Below are positions 45,979 through 54,614 of a stretch of DNA of 64,000 nt, piece after piece; the stretch's first letter is position 1, and every line of letters begins with the position of its first letter. The stretch comes from Prosthecobacter algae (GTDB lineage Bacteria; Verrucomicrobiota; Verrucomicrobiia; Verrucomicrobiales; Verrucomicrobiaceae): the NCBI RefSeq assembly GCF_039542385.1, contig NZ_BAABIA010000009.1, positions 124,001-188,000 of the forward strand. The letters are read 5' to 3'. The notes beneath the pieces are model-generated. The model was not told the DNA's origin, searched no databases, and was given only the letters and a program-made list of their open reading frames with translations. The translations under genes and the position numbers were made by a program.

Positions 45979-46290
45979 ATGCAGCTTCACCGCCACCCCT
46001 GTGGCTTCTTTTACTCCCAACCCTTCGCTGATTTTTTGAGCGAAAAAAATCTGGCTGAATCCCCTGCTCACGGCGGTGAACTGCTGGCCCTCGAGTATGT
46101 GCGCTGCCGTGAAGGTCCGCAGGCGGGTAATGCCTGGTGGCAGCTCACCTGGGTTTCCCTGCTCAGCACACCTGCCCACCATCGTTTCTTCGTGGGCGAA
46201 ACGGAGATCGCCCTTTCCCGGCAAACACTCACCGGACTTTCAGGCCACCTCCTGCACTATTCAGGCGGGCAGGTTGTCGTAAAACGGTAA
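45979..46290 (+). CDS. small protein of unknown function in the ATP-grasp/transglutaminase operon
   Basis: 103 residues from ATG 45979, 10 bp after the transglutaminase stop, on the same strand. No signal peptide or membrane segment is present. The sequence starts MQLHRHPCGFFYSQPFADF, has a central WWQLTWVSLLS strand, and ends LLHYSGGQVVVKR, suggesting a small beta-rich domain. I recognise no family. Its position makes it a candidate substrate, chaperone or accessory subunit of the ligase pair, which is guesswork. Confidence 0.6.
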   Translation: MQLHRHPCGFFYSQPFADFLSEKNLAESPAHGGELLALEYVRCREGPQAGNAWWQLTWVSLLSTPAHHRFFVGETEIALSRQTLTGLSGHLLHYSGGQVVVKR

Positions 46291-46328
46291 ACCGATAGTT
46301 TGCCTACCTCCACGGTGTTTACTGCCGC

Positions 46329-47375
46329 ATGAAACGCCGCACCCTCCTCGCCGCCGCCAGCACCGCCTTTGCCGCACCTTTCGTTAGGTCGCAGAGCAAG
46401 ACCAGCCTCCAGGGCAGCACCATCGGCCACGGCCAGCATCGCTACCAAGTGGACCTGGAATGGTGCAAGGCCCAGCGTGAGCAGCATCCCGTAAAAGACT
46501 GCCATGAAATGGTCATGGATGCCCAGAAGCGCCTCATCATGATCACCAATGAGGCACGCAACAACATCCTCATCTTTGACAAGGAAGGCCAGGTCCTCGA
46601 TGCCTGGACACTGAAGCTCAATGGCGGCCATGGCCTCACCCTCGACAGCCGTGATGGCAAGGAATGCCTCTGGCTCTGTGATCCCTCCGGCGGTGCCGTC
46701 ATCAAGACCACGCTGAAGGGCGAGGTCTTGATGAAACTGCCTCACGCCAAAGACTGCGGAGCCTATGACGCCATCTCAAAATACGCACCTACCGAGGCAG
46801 CCATCGCCCCCAATGGGGACATCTACGTGGCGGATGGCTACGGCTCCCAGTTCATCCTGCACTTTGACAGCCGGGGGAAATTCATCCGCAAGTTCGGCGG
46901 TCTCAGCACCCAGGCCATGAATGCCGGCAAGTTCATGCAGGCCCACGGCGTGGCCATTGATTCACGCGGACCGACCCCACTCGTTCTTTGCACCGAGCGA
47001 GTGCGCAATGAGTTCCATTGGTACACGCTGGATGGGCAATACGTCCGCTCCGTCTATCTCCCTGGGGCCTTCATGAGCCGCCCTGTCATTGCCGGTGATC
47101 TCCTGCTTTCCGGCGTCTGTTTTGGCATGAAGCCTGGGGACTATCGCATGTGGCGGGAGCGCGGTTTCATTGTCATCCTGGACAAGGACAACCGGGTGAT
47201 CTCCGCCCCAGGCGGCCAGCCCCCCGAATACGCAGGAGACCAGGTGAAACTGCTGCTGCAAGACCAACCCGTCTTTCGCAACGTCCACGACGTCTGCATG
47301 GATGATGAAGGCAGCCTCTACGCCTGCCAGTGGAATGCCGACAAGGCCTACCCTTACAAGCTGCGCAAGGTTTAA
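46329..47375 (+). CDS. NHL/6-bladed beta-propeller protein with Tat-like signal
   Basis: 348 residues from ATG 46329. The N-terminus MKRRTLLAAASTAFAAPF resembles a Tat or Sec signal. The rest reads as propeller blades: NILIFDKEGQVLDAW, GGHGLTLDSRDGKECLWLCD, EAAIAPNGDIYVADGYGSQF, AHGVAIDSRG, and DVCMDDEGSLYACQWN. NHL-type propellers bind ligands or act as lactonase-like or lyase-like enzymes; catalytic residues cannot be picked by eye. The upstream gene ends 38 bp earlier, so co-transcription with the ATP-grasp unit is possible. A convergent gene follows at 47412. Confidence 0.85.
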   Translation: MKRRTLLAAASTAFAAPFVRSQSKTSLQGSTIGHGQHRYQVDLEWCKAQREQHPVKDCHEMVMDAQKRLIMITNEARNNILIFDKEGQVLDAWTLKLNGGHGLTLDSRDGKECLWLCDPSGGAVIKTTLKGEVLMKLPHAKDCGAYDAISKYAPTEAAIAPNGDIYVADGYGSQFILHFDSRGKFIRKFGGLSTQAMNAGKFMQAHGVAIDSRGPTPLVLCTERVRNEFHWYTLDGQYVRSVYLPGAFMSRPVIAGDLLLSGVCFGMKPGDYRMWRERGFIVILDKDNRVISAPGGQPPEYAGDQVKLLLQDQPVFRNVHDVCMDDEGSLYACQWNADKAYPYKLRKV

Positions 47376-47411
47376 ACCGCGCACCTGCCTAACCAACATT
47401 TCGCCTTCTGG

Positions 47412-48797
47412 TCACTTCGGGGCGCGCAACCGTTCCAGCCCCGTTTCATCGGCACCGATGCCAGGTTCCGCAGCCGCGCCCTCTGTCCACTTCGAGTCCG
47501 CCTCACTGCTCACCTTGTTTTGAAACGCAGCAAAGCTCTTTTCCGTGAAGAAGTCAGGCCCTTTCCGCAGACTTTTCAGATCATACCGATTACCGCTCCC
47601 TTTCCAGACGGCTTCATCAAAGATGAGGACATCCGGCTTCGCCCCCCTACCCTTCACTACACTTTTCGTTAGGTTCATTTCGCCACCTGGAGTCACCGTC
47701 ATGTTGAGCCCCTCAAAGGTGCAGTTCTCTGCCACCAGCAGGCTGTTTCGTGTGATTTTGACATCGCCCGCTTTTCCCGGCGCACGACGGATCAGCACAT
47801 TCTTCAGCGTCACGCGACTCAGCCCTTTCTGAGGGCGGTCCACATGCTGGGCCACAGACAGCGGGTAGGCAGCACTGCTTTCCACCAGCACATTTTCCAT
47901 GCTGTGCGGGGAGTCGCCGATGAAAAAGATGTCATACCCCAGGCAGCCGCTGATGAAGACATTCTCGAAGTGGGTCACGCTGGAAACGGTGTCGCAAAGT
48001 CCGGTAGAGTTGCCCATGCTCACAAAGCCGTCCACGCGGCACTCGGCTGCTTCGTGGGCGCTGAAGCCATCGTCCCCACAATCAATCGCGGCGATGTTTT
48101 CAAACACGGTGTCCACCTGGTCGCCATGGATGTTAAAGCCGTCGTTATACACATGCGTGCAGGTGAGATTGCGCACCACCAGATGCGCCCCGTTGCCAGA
48201 TAGCGCCACACCGCTGCTGCGCAGAGGGTAGCGGAGGTTCGCTGCATCCAGTCCCTGCCCCGCAGGCAGCTTCACATAAAAGGCGTCCTCCTCCTGCACA
48301 TACGTCCACTCGTCGGGCAGCAGATCGGCCACTTTTTTCAGAGGCAGACTGGGACCTTTCGAAGTGCGTCCCATGTGGTTCATACGTCCATTCCAAAGGA
48401 AAAACCAGCGACCCAGGATGGCTGGATCCATGTGTGGCATGAGCTTCACTTTTCGGAACAGGCCATCTCCCAGAGACTCCCAGTCCACGGCCTGCACTGG
48501 TTCACTTCCCTCGATGACTGAGCCGTGGCCATCCACCGTCACCGGCTTGCCTGGCAGGCCTCGTTTAGCGGCCAGGACTACGCTTTCATGATAAGTAGCT
48601 TGGGTGAGGTGAACGGTATCTCCGGGCTGCGCCAGCTTCACGCCACGCGCGATCGTTTTCACCGGTGCAGACACACCGTCATTCGCATCGTGACCATTCA
48701 CCGGGTCCACCTGTATAGCAGACACGGAGGCACAAAAGAGCAGATAAGTCAGGAGAAAGACAGGCTTCATGAAAAAGGCGTAGGCCGCCTTCTTCAT
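47412..48797 (-). CDS. right-handed parallel beta-helix protein, secreted
   Basis: 461 residues from ATG 48797; ATGs at 48821 and 48770 are alternatives and all keep the signal segment (FLLTYLLFCASVSA). The sequence then shows the start of a pectate-lyase-like helix (DPVNGHDANDGVSAPVKTIA), GDTVHLTQATYHESVVLAA, and later rungs such as LVVRNLTCTHVYNDGFNIHG and NIAAIDCGDDGFSAHEAAEC. These proteins bind or cleave polysaccharides such as pectin, alginate or rhamnogalacturonan; the exact reaction is not evident. It is 39 bp downstream of malQ on the same strand. Confidence 0.84.
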   Translation of the reverse strand: MKKAAYAFFMKPVFLLTYLLFCASVSAIQVDPVNGHDANDGVSAPVKTIARGVKLAQPGDTVHLTQATYHESVVLAAKRGLPGKPVTVDGHGSVIEGSEPVQAVDWESLGDGLFRKVKLMPHMDPAILGRWFFLWNGRMNHMGRTSKGPSLPLKKVADLLPDEWTYVQEEDAFYVKLPAGQGLDAANLRYPLRSSGVALSGNGAHLVVRNLTCTHVYNDGFNIHGDQVDTVFENIAAIDCGDDGFSAHEAAECRVDGFVSMGNSTGLCDTVSSVTHFENVFISGCLGYDIFFIGDSPHSMENVLVESSAAYPLSVAQHVDRPQKGLSRVTLKNVLIRRAPGKAGDVKITRNSLLVAENCTFEGLNMTVTPGGEMNLTKSVVKGRGAKPDVLIFDEAVWKGSGNRYDLKSLRKGPDFFTEKSFAAFQNKVSSEADSKWTEGAAAEPGIGADETGLERLRAPK

Positions 48798-48836
48798 ACT
48801 CTGCCAAAGACCAAGATCCATCAGCCAAAAATGGCC

Positions 48837-50372
48837 TTACCTGCCCGCACCGGAGGTGATGTCCTTCATGCGTTCTTCGATTTCTGAAGTGAACTGATCC
48901 CAGGTGAAGCGCCAGCTCCAGAAATCGCCCATCTTGCCGGGAGTATTCATGCGCGATTCACTGCCCAGGCCCAGAAGGTCCTGCAAGGGCGCGATGGCCA
49001 TGCGGGCCTGCGATCCCCAGACAGCCCGGATGAAGTCCCAGTGCAGCTCGGTGCCGTCCGTCTTGGTATAACCAAGGATGGTACGACGCTCTGCCTGAAT
49101 CTGTTCCGCCGAGCGCGTCGTGTCTTCTCCCTCACCGCTGTTAAACAGGCCCAGCACTGTATCGTTGTCATGGGTGCCCGTGTAGGCCACCGACTCATCG
49201 GGGTAATTCTCTGGCACGTAGTCTTCGGAAAGACTGTCCGCCCCAAAGGCGAACTGCATCACCTTCATGCCTGGGAAACCATGGCGCAGACGCAGTTCCG
49301 TCACATCAGGAGTGATGATGCCTAGGTCCTCGGCAATAACGGGCACATCGTCCCCCATCTCGCCTTTCAGCGCCTCAAACAACGCATCACCTGGGGCCCC
49401 CACCCAACGGCCATTCACCGCCGTAGGCTCCGCAGCCGGAATCTCCCAGTAGGCAGCGAAACCACGAAAGTGGTCGATGCGAACGATGTCCACCATCTCC
49501 AAAGTCTTGCGCAGGCGCGATTTCCACCAAGCAAAGCCCTCGGCTTCATGCGCGCTCCATTTGTACAAAGGGTTTCCCCAACGTTGGCCTGTAGCACTGA
49601 AGTAGTCCGGCGGCACGCCGGCAACGACGATGGGATTCCCCCGTTCATCCAGTTCAAACAAGTCCGGCCTAGCCCACACATCTGCGCTGTCATGGGCAGT
49701 GAAAATGGGAATGTCACCAATGAGGCGGATGCCCAGTTCCTGGGCGCGGGCATGCAGTTTTTGCCACTGGCGGAAAAAGAAGAACTGCTGGGCCTTCACC
49801 TCCTCCAGCGCCTCATCCAGCCGCACCAGCGCATCGTTCATGGCTTCTGGTTGGCGCATGGCCAGTTCCACCGGCCACTCATTCCAGGGACGTCCACCAC
49901 ATTCCGCCTTGAGGGCGATGAAGAGGGCGTAGTCATCCAGCCAGTCGGCCTCGCGCTCGCAGAAGGCCTCAAATGCGCGTTCCAGCAGCGGGCTGGACTC
50001 ACACTGGCGGAGGAACCTCTGGCAGGCCAGTTTCAGGAAAGCCGTGCGCACCTCTTCCGCCGCGATGAAGTTCACCTTATGATCGGGAAAGGCCGGGATC
50101 ATGGCCAGATCCTGCGGGGTCAGCACCCCGTCATTGCGCAGGGAGTCAAAGCTGATCATCAGCGGATTGCCGGCAAAGCTGGACAGGCTCTGGTACGGGG
50201 ATGCCCCAAAACCCGTGGGCCCCAGAGGCAGCATCTGCCACAGTTTCTGCCCCATGCGATGCAGGGAATCCAGCCAACGGTGGGCTTCCGGACCGATTTC
50301 ACCGATACCAAACCTTCCCGGAAGCGAGGTCGGATGCAGGAGGATACCACTGGAGCGCGGAATGGAAAACAT
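48837..50372 (-). CDS. malQ: 4-alpha-glucanotransferase (amylomaltase)
   Basis: 511 residues from ATG 50372, starting MFSIPRSSGILLHPTSLPG as amylomaltases do; the frame open to 50411 precedes this. The GH77 motifs are present: QMLPLGPTGFGASPYQSLS, IRLIGDIPIF, VRIDHFRGFAAYWEIP (nucleophile region), PVIAEDLGIITPDV, and AYTGTHDNDT near the end. The enzyme transfers alpha-1,4-glucan segments in maltodextrin and glycogen metabolism. It follows the Ser/Thr kinase gene by 63 bp on the minus strand and precedes a beta-helix gene, rather than sitting with other glycogen genes. Confidence 0.95.
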   Translation of the reverse strand: MFSIPRSSGILLHPTSLPGRFGIGEIGPEAHRWLDSLHRMGQKLWQMLPLGPTGFGASPYQSLSSFAGNPLMISFDSLRNDGVLTPQDLAMIPAFPDHKVNFIAAEEVRTAFLKLACQRFLRQCESSPLLERAFEAFCEREADWLDDYALFIALKAECGGRPWNEWPVELAMRQPEAMNDALVRLDEALEEVKAQQFFFFRQWQKLHARAQELGIRLIGDIPIFTAHDSADVWARPDLFELDERGNPIVVAGVPPDYFSATGQRWGNPLYKWSAHEAEGFAWWKSRLRKTLEMVDIVRIDHFRGFAAYWEIPAAEPTAVNGRWVGAPGDALFEALKGEMGDDVPVIAEDLGIITPDVTELRLRHGFPGMKVMQFAFGADSLSEDYVPENYPDESVAYTGTHDNDTVLGLFNSGEGEDTTRSAEQIQAERRTILGYTKTDGTELHWDFIRAVWGSQARMAIAPLQDLLGLGSESRMNTPGKMGDFWSWRFTWDQFTSEIEERMKDITSGAGR

Positions 50373-50435
50373 GGTTGGTGGGATAAGACAGCCGAGGAGG
50401 GCTTCAATCAACCTCTAGCACAAACCGGGCCTGAC

Positions 50436-52949
50436 TTACTTTTGCACCACGCCCTCGGCCGTGATGGTCTTCCATTGCAGGATTTCCTGCTGGAAGGCCA
50501 CCTCGCCCGTCACCTTTTGCCACTTCTCACAGGCATTGATGAGGATGCTGCAGATGGAGCGCAGGAAGGGCGGGTCGCTCGTCACCGCTGGCTCCGTCTG
50601 GGAATGGCTCCACAGCAGCGCGGCATCGCGTTTTAGGTCATCCTGCAATCCCAGCAGCGCCTCCAGACGCACGATCTGGGACAGCTCGTAGATCCACTTG
50701 CCCCGGTCCGTGTTATACAGTCGCTCCATCTCCATACACTCCCGGCGAAAAGCTAGAGCGGCCTGGAGGTGTCCCGCCTCTTCACGGATCTCGGCTGCGC
50801 CACGCAGAGCCCTGGGCAGCAACTGATCATTTCCCTGTCCGCGCGCGATCAAAATGGCCTCGTCCGTAGCCCGGAAGGCATCCTGCATCCGGTCAGTCTT
50901 TATGTAATGCCGGGCCACTTCAATCCAGCGCCCCACCAGCGAATAGAATTCCGCCCCCTGCTGGGCCGCAGAAAGCCGGATGCTTTCCTCCAATGCCTGT
51001 GCCGCAGCCGCGTAGTTCCCTTGTTTGGCCTTGATCCGTGACAGCGTGCGCAGGGCCAGTCCACGGCCATTGGCAAAGGCCGGTGTCTCCGCCGTGCCAT
51101 ACAATCCCATCAGTTTCTTAGCGGTTTCCTCCGCCTTTGCGTAATCCCCCATGCCGAGCTGAAGGTCGGCCATGAAAAGCAGGTTGGACGCCTGCTTTTG
51201 CAAATCGCCCGGATTCGCATCCATGAATTCTTGCACCAGTGCCTGCCCTTCTTTGCCACGACCTTGTCGTGCCAGCTCCCGAGCATGATAGCGGGCCACT
51301 TCAAAGCGCTTTTCCGTATAGGCAGGCCCCATCGCCTTCCATTGCAGGCCGATCTCGTGATAATGCCTCAGAGCTTCCGGCTTATCTCCCGTATCCGAAT
51401 AGGACCGCGCCATCAGCAGCCGCGCTGCCAGAGTACGAGGATCCAATTCCCCATACAGCCCCAGCGCCAGCTTGTACTGTTGCTGGCAAAGCGGCAAGGC
51501 ACTGCGATAATCCCCCATCGCCATGAATATAGCGGTCAACTGGCCCAACAGATCAATTTGCAATTCAGGCTCTGCATGGAGGTTTTCCACCTCCTTCACA
51601 CTCTCGTTCACAGCCAGACGCAACGCCTCAGGATTTTTACCCTTGGCCACAAACTCGCCTGCCTGCCCCAGCAGTTGGCTAAGAAAGCTGTTGAGCGCAT
51701 GGGCTTTCTTCGACTGCGTTTCGGCCAGGACACGCAGGTGCTCCGCATTGGCACGTGCCGCCGATTCCTGCATGAAGGCGTAGGTGCTGACCGCTGCCAC
51801 GATGATGAGATTCACCCCGAGAATGGTCCCCAGGGCGAAGGCGGTACGGTTCCGCCGCACCAATTTCTTAAACAGGTACCAGTTCTCCGGCGGCCCGGCG
51901 CTCACGGGCTCATCATCCAGGTGCCGACGCAGGTCATCCGCCAGGGCATTTGCCGATTCATAACGCTGCTCAGGATTTTTCTCCAATGCCTTGAGGATGA
52001 TCCAGTTCAGGTCGCCTTCCAAGGCCTCTGGTTGCGAGGGAGAATGCTTGCCTGCCGCTAGACGCTGCCGTGCACGCAGGCTGGGCCGCAATGGCTCCAC
52101 CTCATAGATGCGCTGGAGCATGGCCGTGAGGGATGTCTTCTTGTCAGGCGTGTCGGATTCCAGCGGCGGCACTCCGGTGAGGAGCTGATAAAGGATGGCC
52201 CCCAGCGAGTAAACATCCACCCGCACGTCCACCACCTCAGCCCCCAGCGCCGCCTGCTCTGGGGCCATGTATTCGGGCGTGCCCATCACCATGCCACGCA
52301 CGGTGTAGGCGATGCTTTCGCCCCCGATACCCTCATCCGTGAGGGCTTTGGCAATGCCAAAATCAATGATCTTGGCGACAGGGCCCGTATCCCCCTCGCC
52401 CACCAGCACATTGGAGGGCTTCAGATCCCGATGCAAAACCGCCCGCTGATGGGCATGCTGCACGGCCCGGCAAACATCCAAAAACAGGCTGATGCGCTGC
52501 CGGAAATCCAACCCCGCCTCTTCGCAGTACGAAGTGATGGGCCGTCCCTTCACCAACTCCATGACAAAGTAAGGCCGCCCCAGCGGAGTCGTCCCTGCAT
52601 CCAAAACCACCGCAATGTTGGGATGCGACATCCGCTCCAGCGCGCGTCTTTCCGCGCGGAACCGCGACAGCACCGCCAAAGAATCCATCCCGGGCCGGAT
52701 CACCTTGATGGCCACGGTCCGCCGGATCGGCTTCGTTTGATCCGCCTGCCAGACGATGCCAAAGCCACCTTCCCCGATGCGTTTGACCAGGGTGTAGTTG
52801 CCGATCACATCCCCCGCTTGCTCCACCTGAGCTTCCGCCATCGGGTCAAACGAATCCTCGAGAGCCAGATCCAACATCGCCAGCGCATTGTGCGTGGGCG
52901 GGATCAGGCAGTCTGCTGAGGTCGTAGCCTGGGGGTTAGCGGGACTCAT
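50436..52949 (-). CDS. serine/threonine protein kinase with membrane helix and TPR-like extension
   Basis: 837 residues. The kinase domain (about 51-330) is complete: glycine loop GEGGFGIVWQ, K82 in VAIKVI, HRDLKPSN with catalytic D175, DFGIAK with D197, and MGTPEYMAPEQA. A proline-rich, acidic region precedes it. One membrane helix (TAFALGTILGVNLIIVAAVS) lies around 370-395, and the rest is a long helical domain with TPR-like repeats (about 420-800; for example YAKAEETAKKLMGLYGT and YAAAAQALEESIRLSAAQQG) presumably in the periplasm. This kinase-helix-TPR form is frequent in Planctomycetes and Verrucomicrobia; targets are unknown. No sigma-factor gene is next to it. Confidence 0.93.
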   Translation of the reverse strand: MSPANPQATTSADCLIPPTHNALAMLDLALEDSFDPMAEAQVEQAGDVIGNYTLVKRIGEGGFGIVWQADQTKPIRRTVAIKVIRPGMDSLAVLSRFRAERRALERMSHPNIAVVLDAGTTPLGRPYFVMELVKGRPITSYCEEAGLDFRQRISLFLDVCRAVQHAHQRAVLHRDLKPSNVLVGEGDTGPVAKIIDFGIAKALTDEGIGGESIAYTVRGMVMGTPEYMAPEQAALGAEVVDVRVDVYSLGAILYQLLTGVPPLESDTPDKKTSLTAMLQRIYEVEPLRPSLRARQRLAAGKHSPSQPEALEGDLNWIILKALEKNPEQRYESANALADDLRRHLDDEPVSAGPPENWYLFKKLVRRNRTAFALGTILGVNLIIVAAVSTYAFMQESAARANAEHLRVLAETQSKKAHALNSFLSQLLGQAGEFVAKGKNPEALRLAVNESVKEVENLHAEPELQIDLLGQLTAIFMAMGDYRSALPLCQQQYKLALGLYGELDPRTLAARLLMARSYSDTGDKPEALRHYHEIGLQWKAMGPAYTEKRFEVARYHARELARQGRGKEGQALVQEFMDANPGDLQKQASNLLFMADLQLGMGDYAKAEETAKKLMGLYGTAETPAFANGRGLALRTLSRIKAKQGNYAAAAQALEESIRLSAAQQGAEFYSLVGRWIEVARHYIKTDRMQDAFRATDEAILIARGQGNDQLLPRALRGAAEIREEAGHLQAALAFRRECMEMERLYNTDRGKWIYELSQIVRLEALLGLQDDLKRDAALLWSHSQTEPAVTSDPPFLRSICSILINACEKWQKVTGEVAFQQEILQWKTITAEGVVQK

Positions 52950-53060
52950 AGCCGTTCAGAACCAAGAAAACCTTTAATGCCGCGATCCGTCAAGATAAGA
53001 CGCACCCCGGCTCCCTTCTTCCTGCCACGCTCCCGATCCCAGAAAGGTGGGCCGGGCCTT

Positions 53061-53549
53061 TTACAAACCGGCCTTCTGCAACATCAGGTCTAGCTGCTGC
53101 TGGAACTGCGGCACATCTGCTGCGGGCGGCTTGTATCCCTGTGGCGATCCATTGAGCCCCAGTCGCCCCATTTGATCCAAAAACCAAGAGGCCTGCACAC
53201 CATCGCTGAAAGTCACCTTACCGCTGATGAGCGCCCCTGGAATGGCAATCTGGTCCGCACTCATCTGGAGGCTTCCGCCCGGCAAGGCCGGTGGTTCCAG
53301 TCCCTGTTCCCAGGATTCCAGTTCCGCTGGCTCCTCCACAGCAGCCGGGGCTGGCTCCGCAGGTTTTGCCACCTCACGCGGTTTGTCCTTGATGCGCACC
53401 CCCACATCCAGCATCAGCAGCCGGGCATCCAGGTAAGTCAGGGTGATGCCAAACTCCGTTTTCAGACGGTCTTGCACCTGATTGAGATTGGCACCATCAG
53501 CAGCCCAGATTTCGACTTGGGCCAGTTGTTCGGGGGAAAGTTGCGACAT
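53061..53549 (-). CDS. conserved hypothetical protein (lineage-typical)
   Basis: 162 residues from ATG 53549, no signal peptide. The N-terminal 50 residues form helices (LSPEQLAQVEIWAADGANLN, LKTEFGITLTYLDARLLM) that could be a small helical bundle. A linker of Pro, Ala and Glu (about 60-85) follows, and a C-terminal beta-rich segment (AIPGALISGKVTFSDGVQAS) ends in helices. Proteins like this recur in Verrucomicrobia with no assigned function, by memory. It is 19 bp from the next gene upstream and 111 bp from the kinase gene downstream. Confidence 0.7.
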   Translation of the reverse strand: MSQLSPEQLAQVEIWAADGANLNQVQDRLKTEFGITLTYLDARLLMLDVGVRIKDKPREVAKPAEPAPAAVEEPAELESWEQGLEPPALPGGSLQMSADQIAIPGALISGKVTFSDGVQASWFLDQMGRLGLNGSPQGYKPPAADVPQFQQQLDLMLQKAGL

Positions 53550-53568
53550 GAGAGGGGGGTTGGGCAGA

Positions 53569-54471
53569 TCAGCTCTTCATAGCACCCGTGACCAAAGCAC
53601 ACAGCTTCGCGGCTTGGTCACTCAGGGCCTTCACTTGCTCTAGCGTCAGTGGTTTATCCGCAGGCAGATCCATCAGCGGGATCAGTTTCTGGAAACCTTC
53701 ACGCAGGGTCTTCAGCGATTCATTGTTTTGCAGGCGCGGCCCCAGGTGCTCCAGGCTGGCCAGGTAGTACTCGGCGATGTCCTTGCGCAGCAGGCGCAGG
53801 CTTTTCTCCGGCGTGTAATTGTCATAAACACTGCGGGTGGCGATTTCGAAGGCACGCAACCAGCCGCCCAGGCTCACGAGGTGGGCGATGTCCACATCCC
53901 GTAGCTGGACCATTTCGGCCTCCACGTCCGCCTGGGTCAGCGCCAGCTCCGTGCGCAGCTTGTCCCAGTGACCTTCGATGCTGTGCTCGAAAAGGCTCTG
54001 CGTGTGGCGGTTCATGCGGCTGCCCGTGCCCAGGACTTTCGCGTACTTGATCAGTGCACGGCCCACATCTTCCATGGCCTCCACTTTCTCGCATTGGACG
54101 ATGAGAAATCCATCCGCGATCAGCGTGCCCAGGCCCAAGGAGACGAGCACGCGGTCCGAGGGCGTCTGGCGGGAAATGGGCCGCTTCAGCGCATCGTAGG
54201 ACAGCTTGCCCAGGCCATCCAGCATTTCGAACAGTTTGCGGATGCTCGGCGTCGTGAACTGGTTCACGCCAAATTCCTCCCGCACATGCTCATCTCCTAG
54301 GAGATCGTCCGGGATGGCCATGCGCTGGCCCTCCTGCCCAGGCAGAGGTGGAACGGGCGGCTTGGGCGGTGCCTCAGGCGCGGGTGTCTGTGCCCAGCCT
54401 CCCACCAGAGTGAGGGCGGTAAACACGCCCACAAGACAGGCGCGGGCAGAGAATGGACGGGCGGGAGACAT
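53569..54471 (-). CDS. secreted hypothetical protein, helical
   Basis: 300 residues from ATG 54471 with a signal peptide (LVGVFTALTLVGGWAQ) and a Pro-rich segment after it (APEAPPKPPVPPLPG). The remainder is mostly alpha helical (FEMLDGLGKLSYDALKRPIS, SLFEHSIEGHWDKLRTELAL, LRLLRKDIAEYYLASLEHLG), with no membrane segment. I do not recognise a family. It leads the minus-strand series 54471 to 47412 (unknown, unknown, kinase, malQ, beta-helix) with gaps of 19-111 bp, and may be co-transcribed with the small protein after it. A divergent rimO gene begins 144 bp upstream. Confidence 0.7.
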   Translation of the reverse strand: MSPARPFSARACLVGVFTALTLVGGWAQTPAPEAPPKPPVPPLPGQEGQRMAIPDDLLGDEHVREEFGVNQFTTPSIRKLFEMLDGLGKLSYDALKRPISRQTPSDRVLVSLGLGTLIADGFLIVQCEKVEAMEDVGRALIKYAKVLGTGSRMNRHTQSLFEHSIEGHWDKLRTELALTQADVEAEMVQLRDVDIAHLVSLGGWLRAFEIATRSVYDNYTPEKSLRLLRKDIAEYYLASLEHLGPRLQNNESLKTLREGFQKLIPLMDLPADKPLTLEQVKALSDQAAKLCALVTGAMKS

Positions 54472-54614
54472 GGCTGTTGAAGATATACGTGGGCGCTACA
54501 CCTATTTCCAGCGATTGCTAGACCTTGTTTTGAAACAAGTGCCCTGTCATTTTCCCCTGGAAAGCCCATCTTCTCCTTTCCTCGGGCCTTTTTACCCGTA
54601 TTCTCCGCGCCCCT

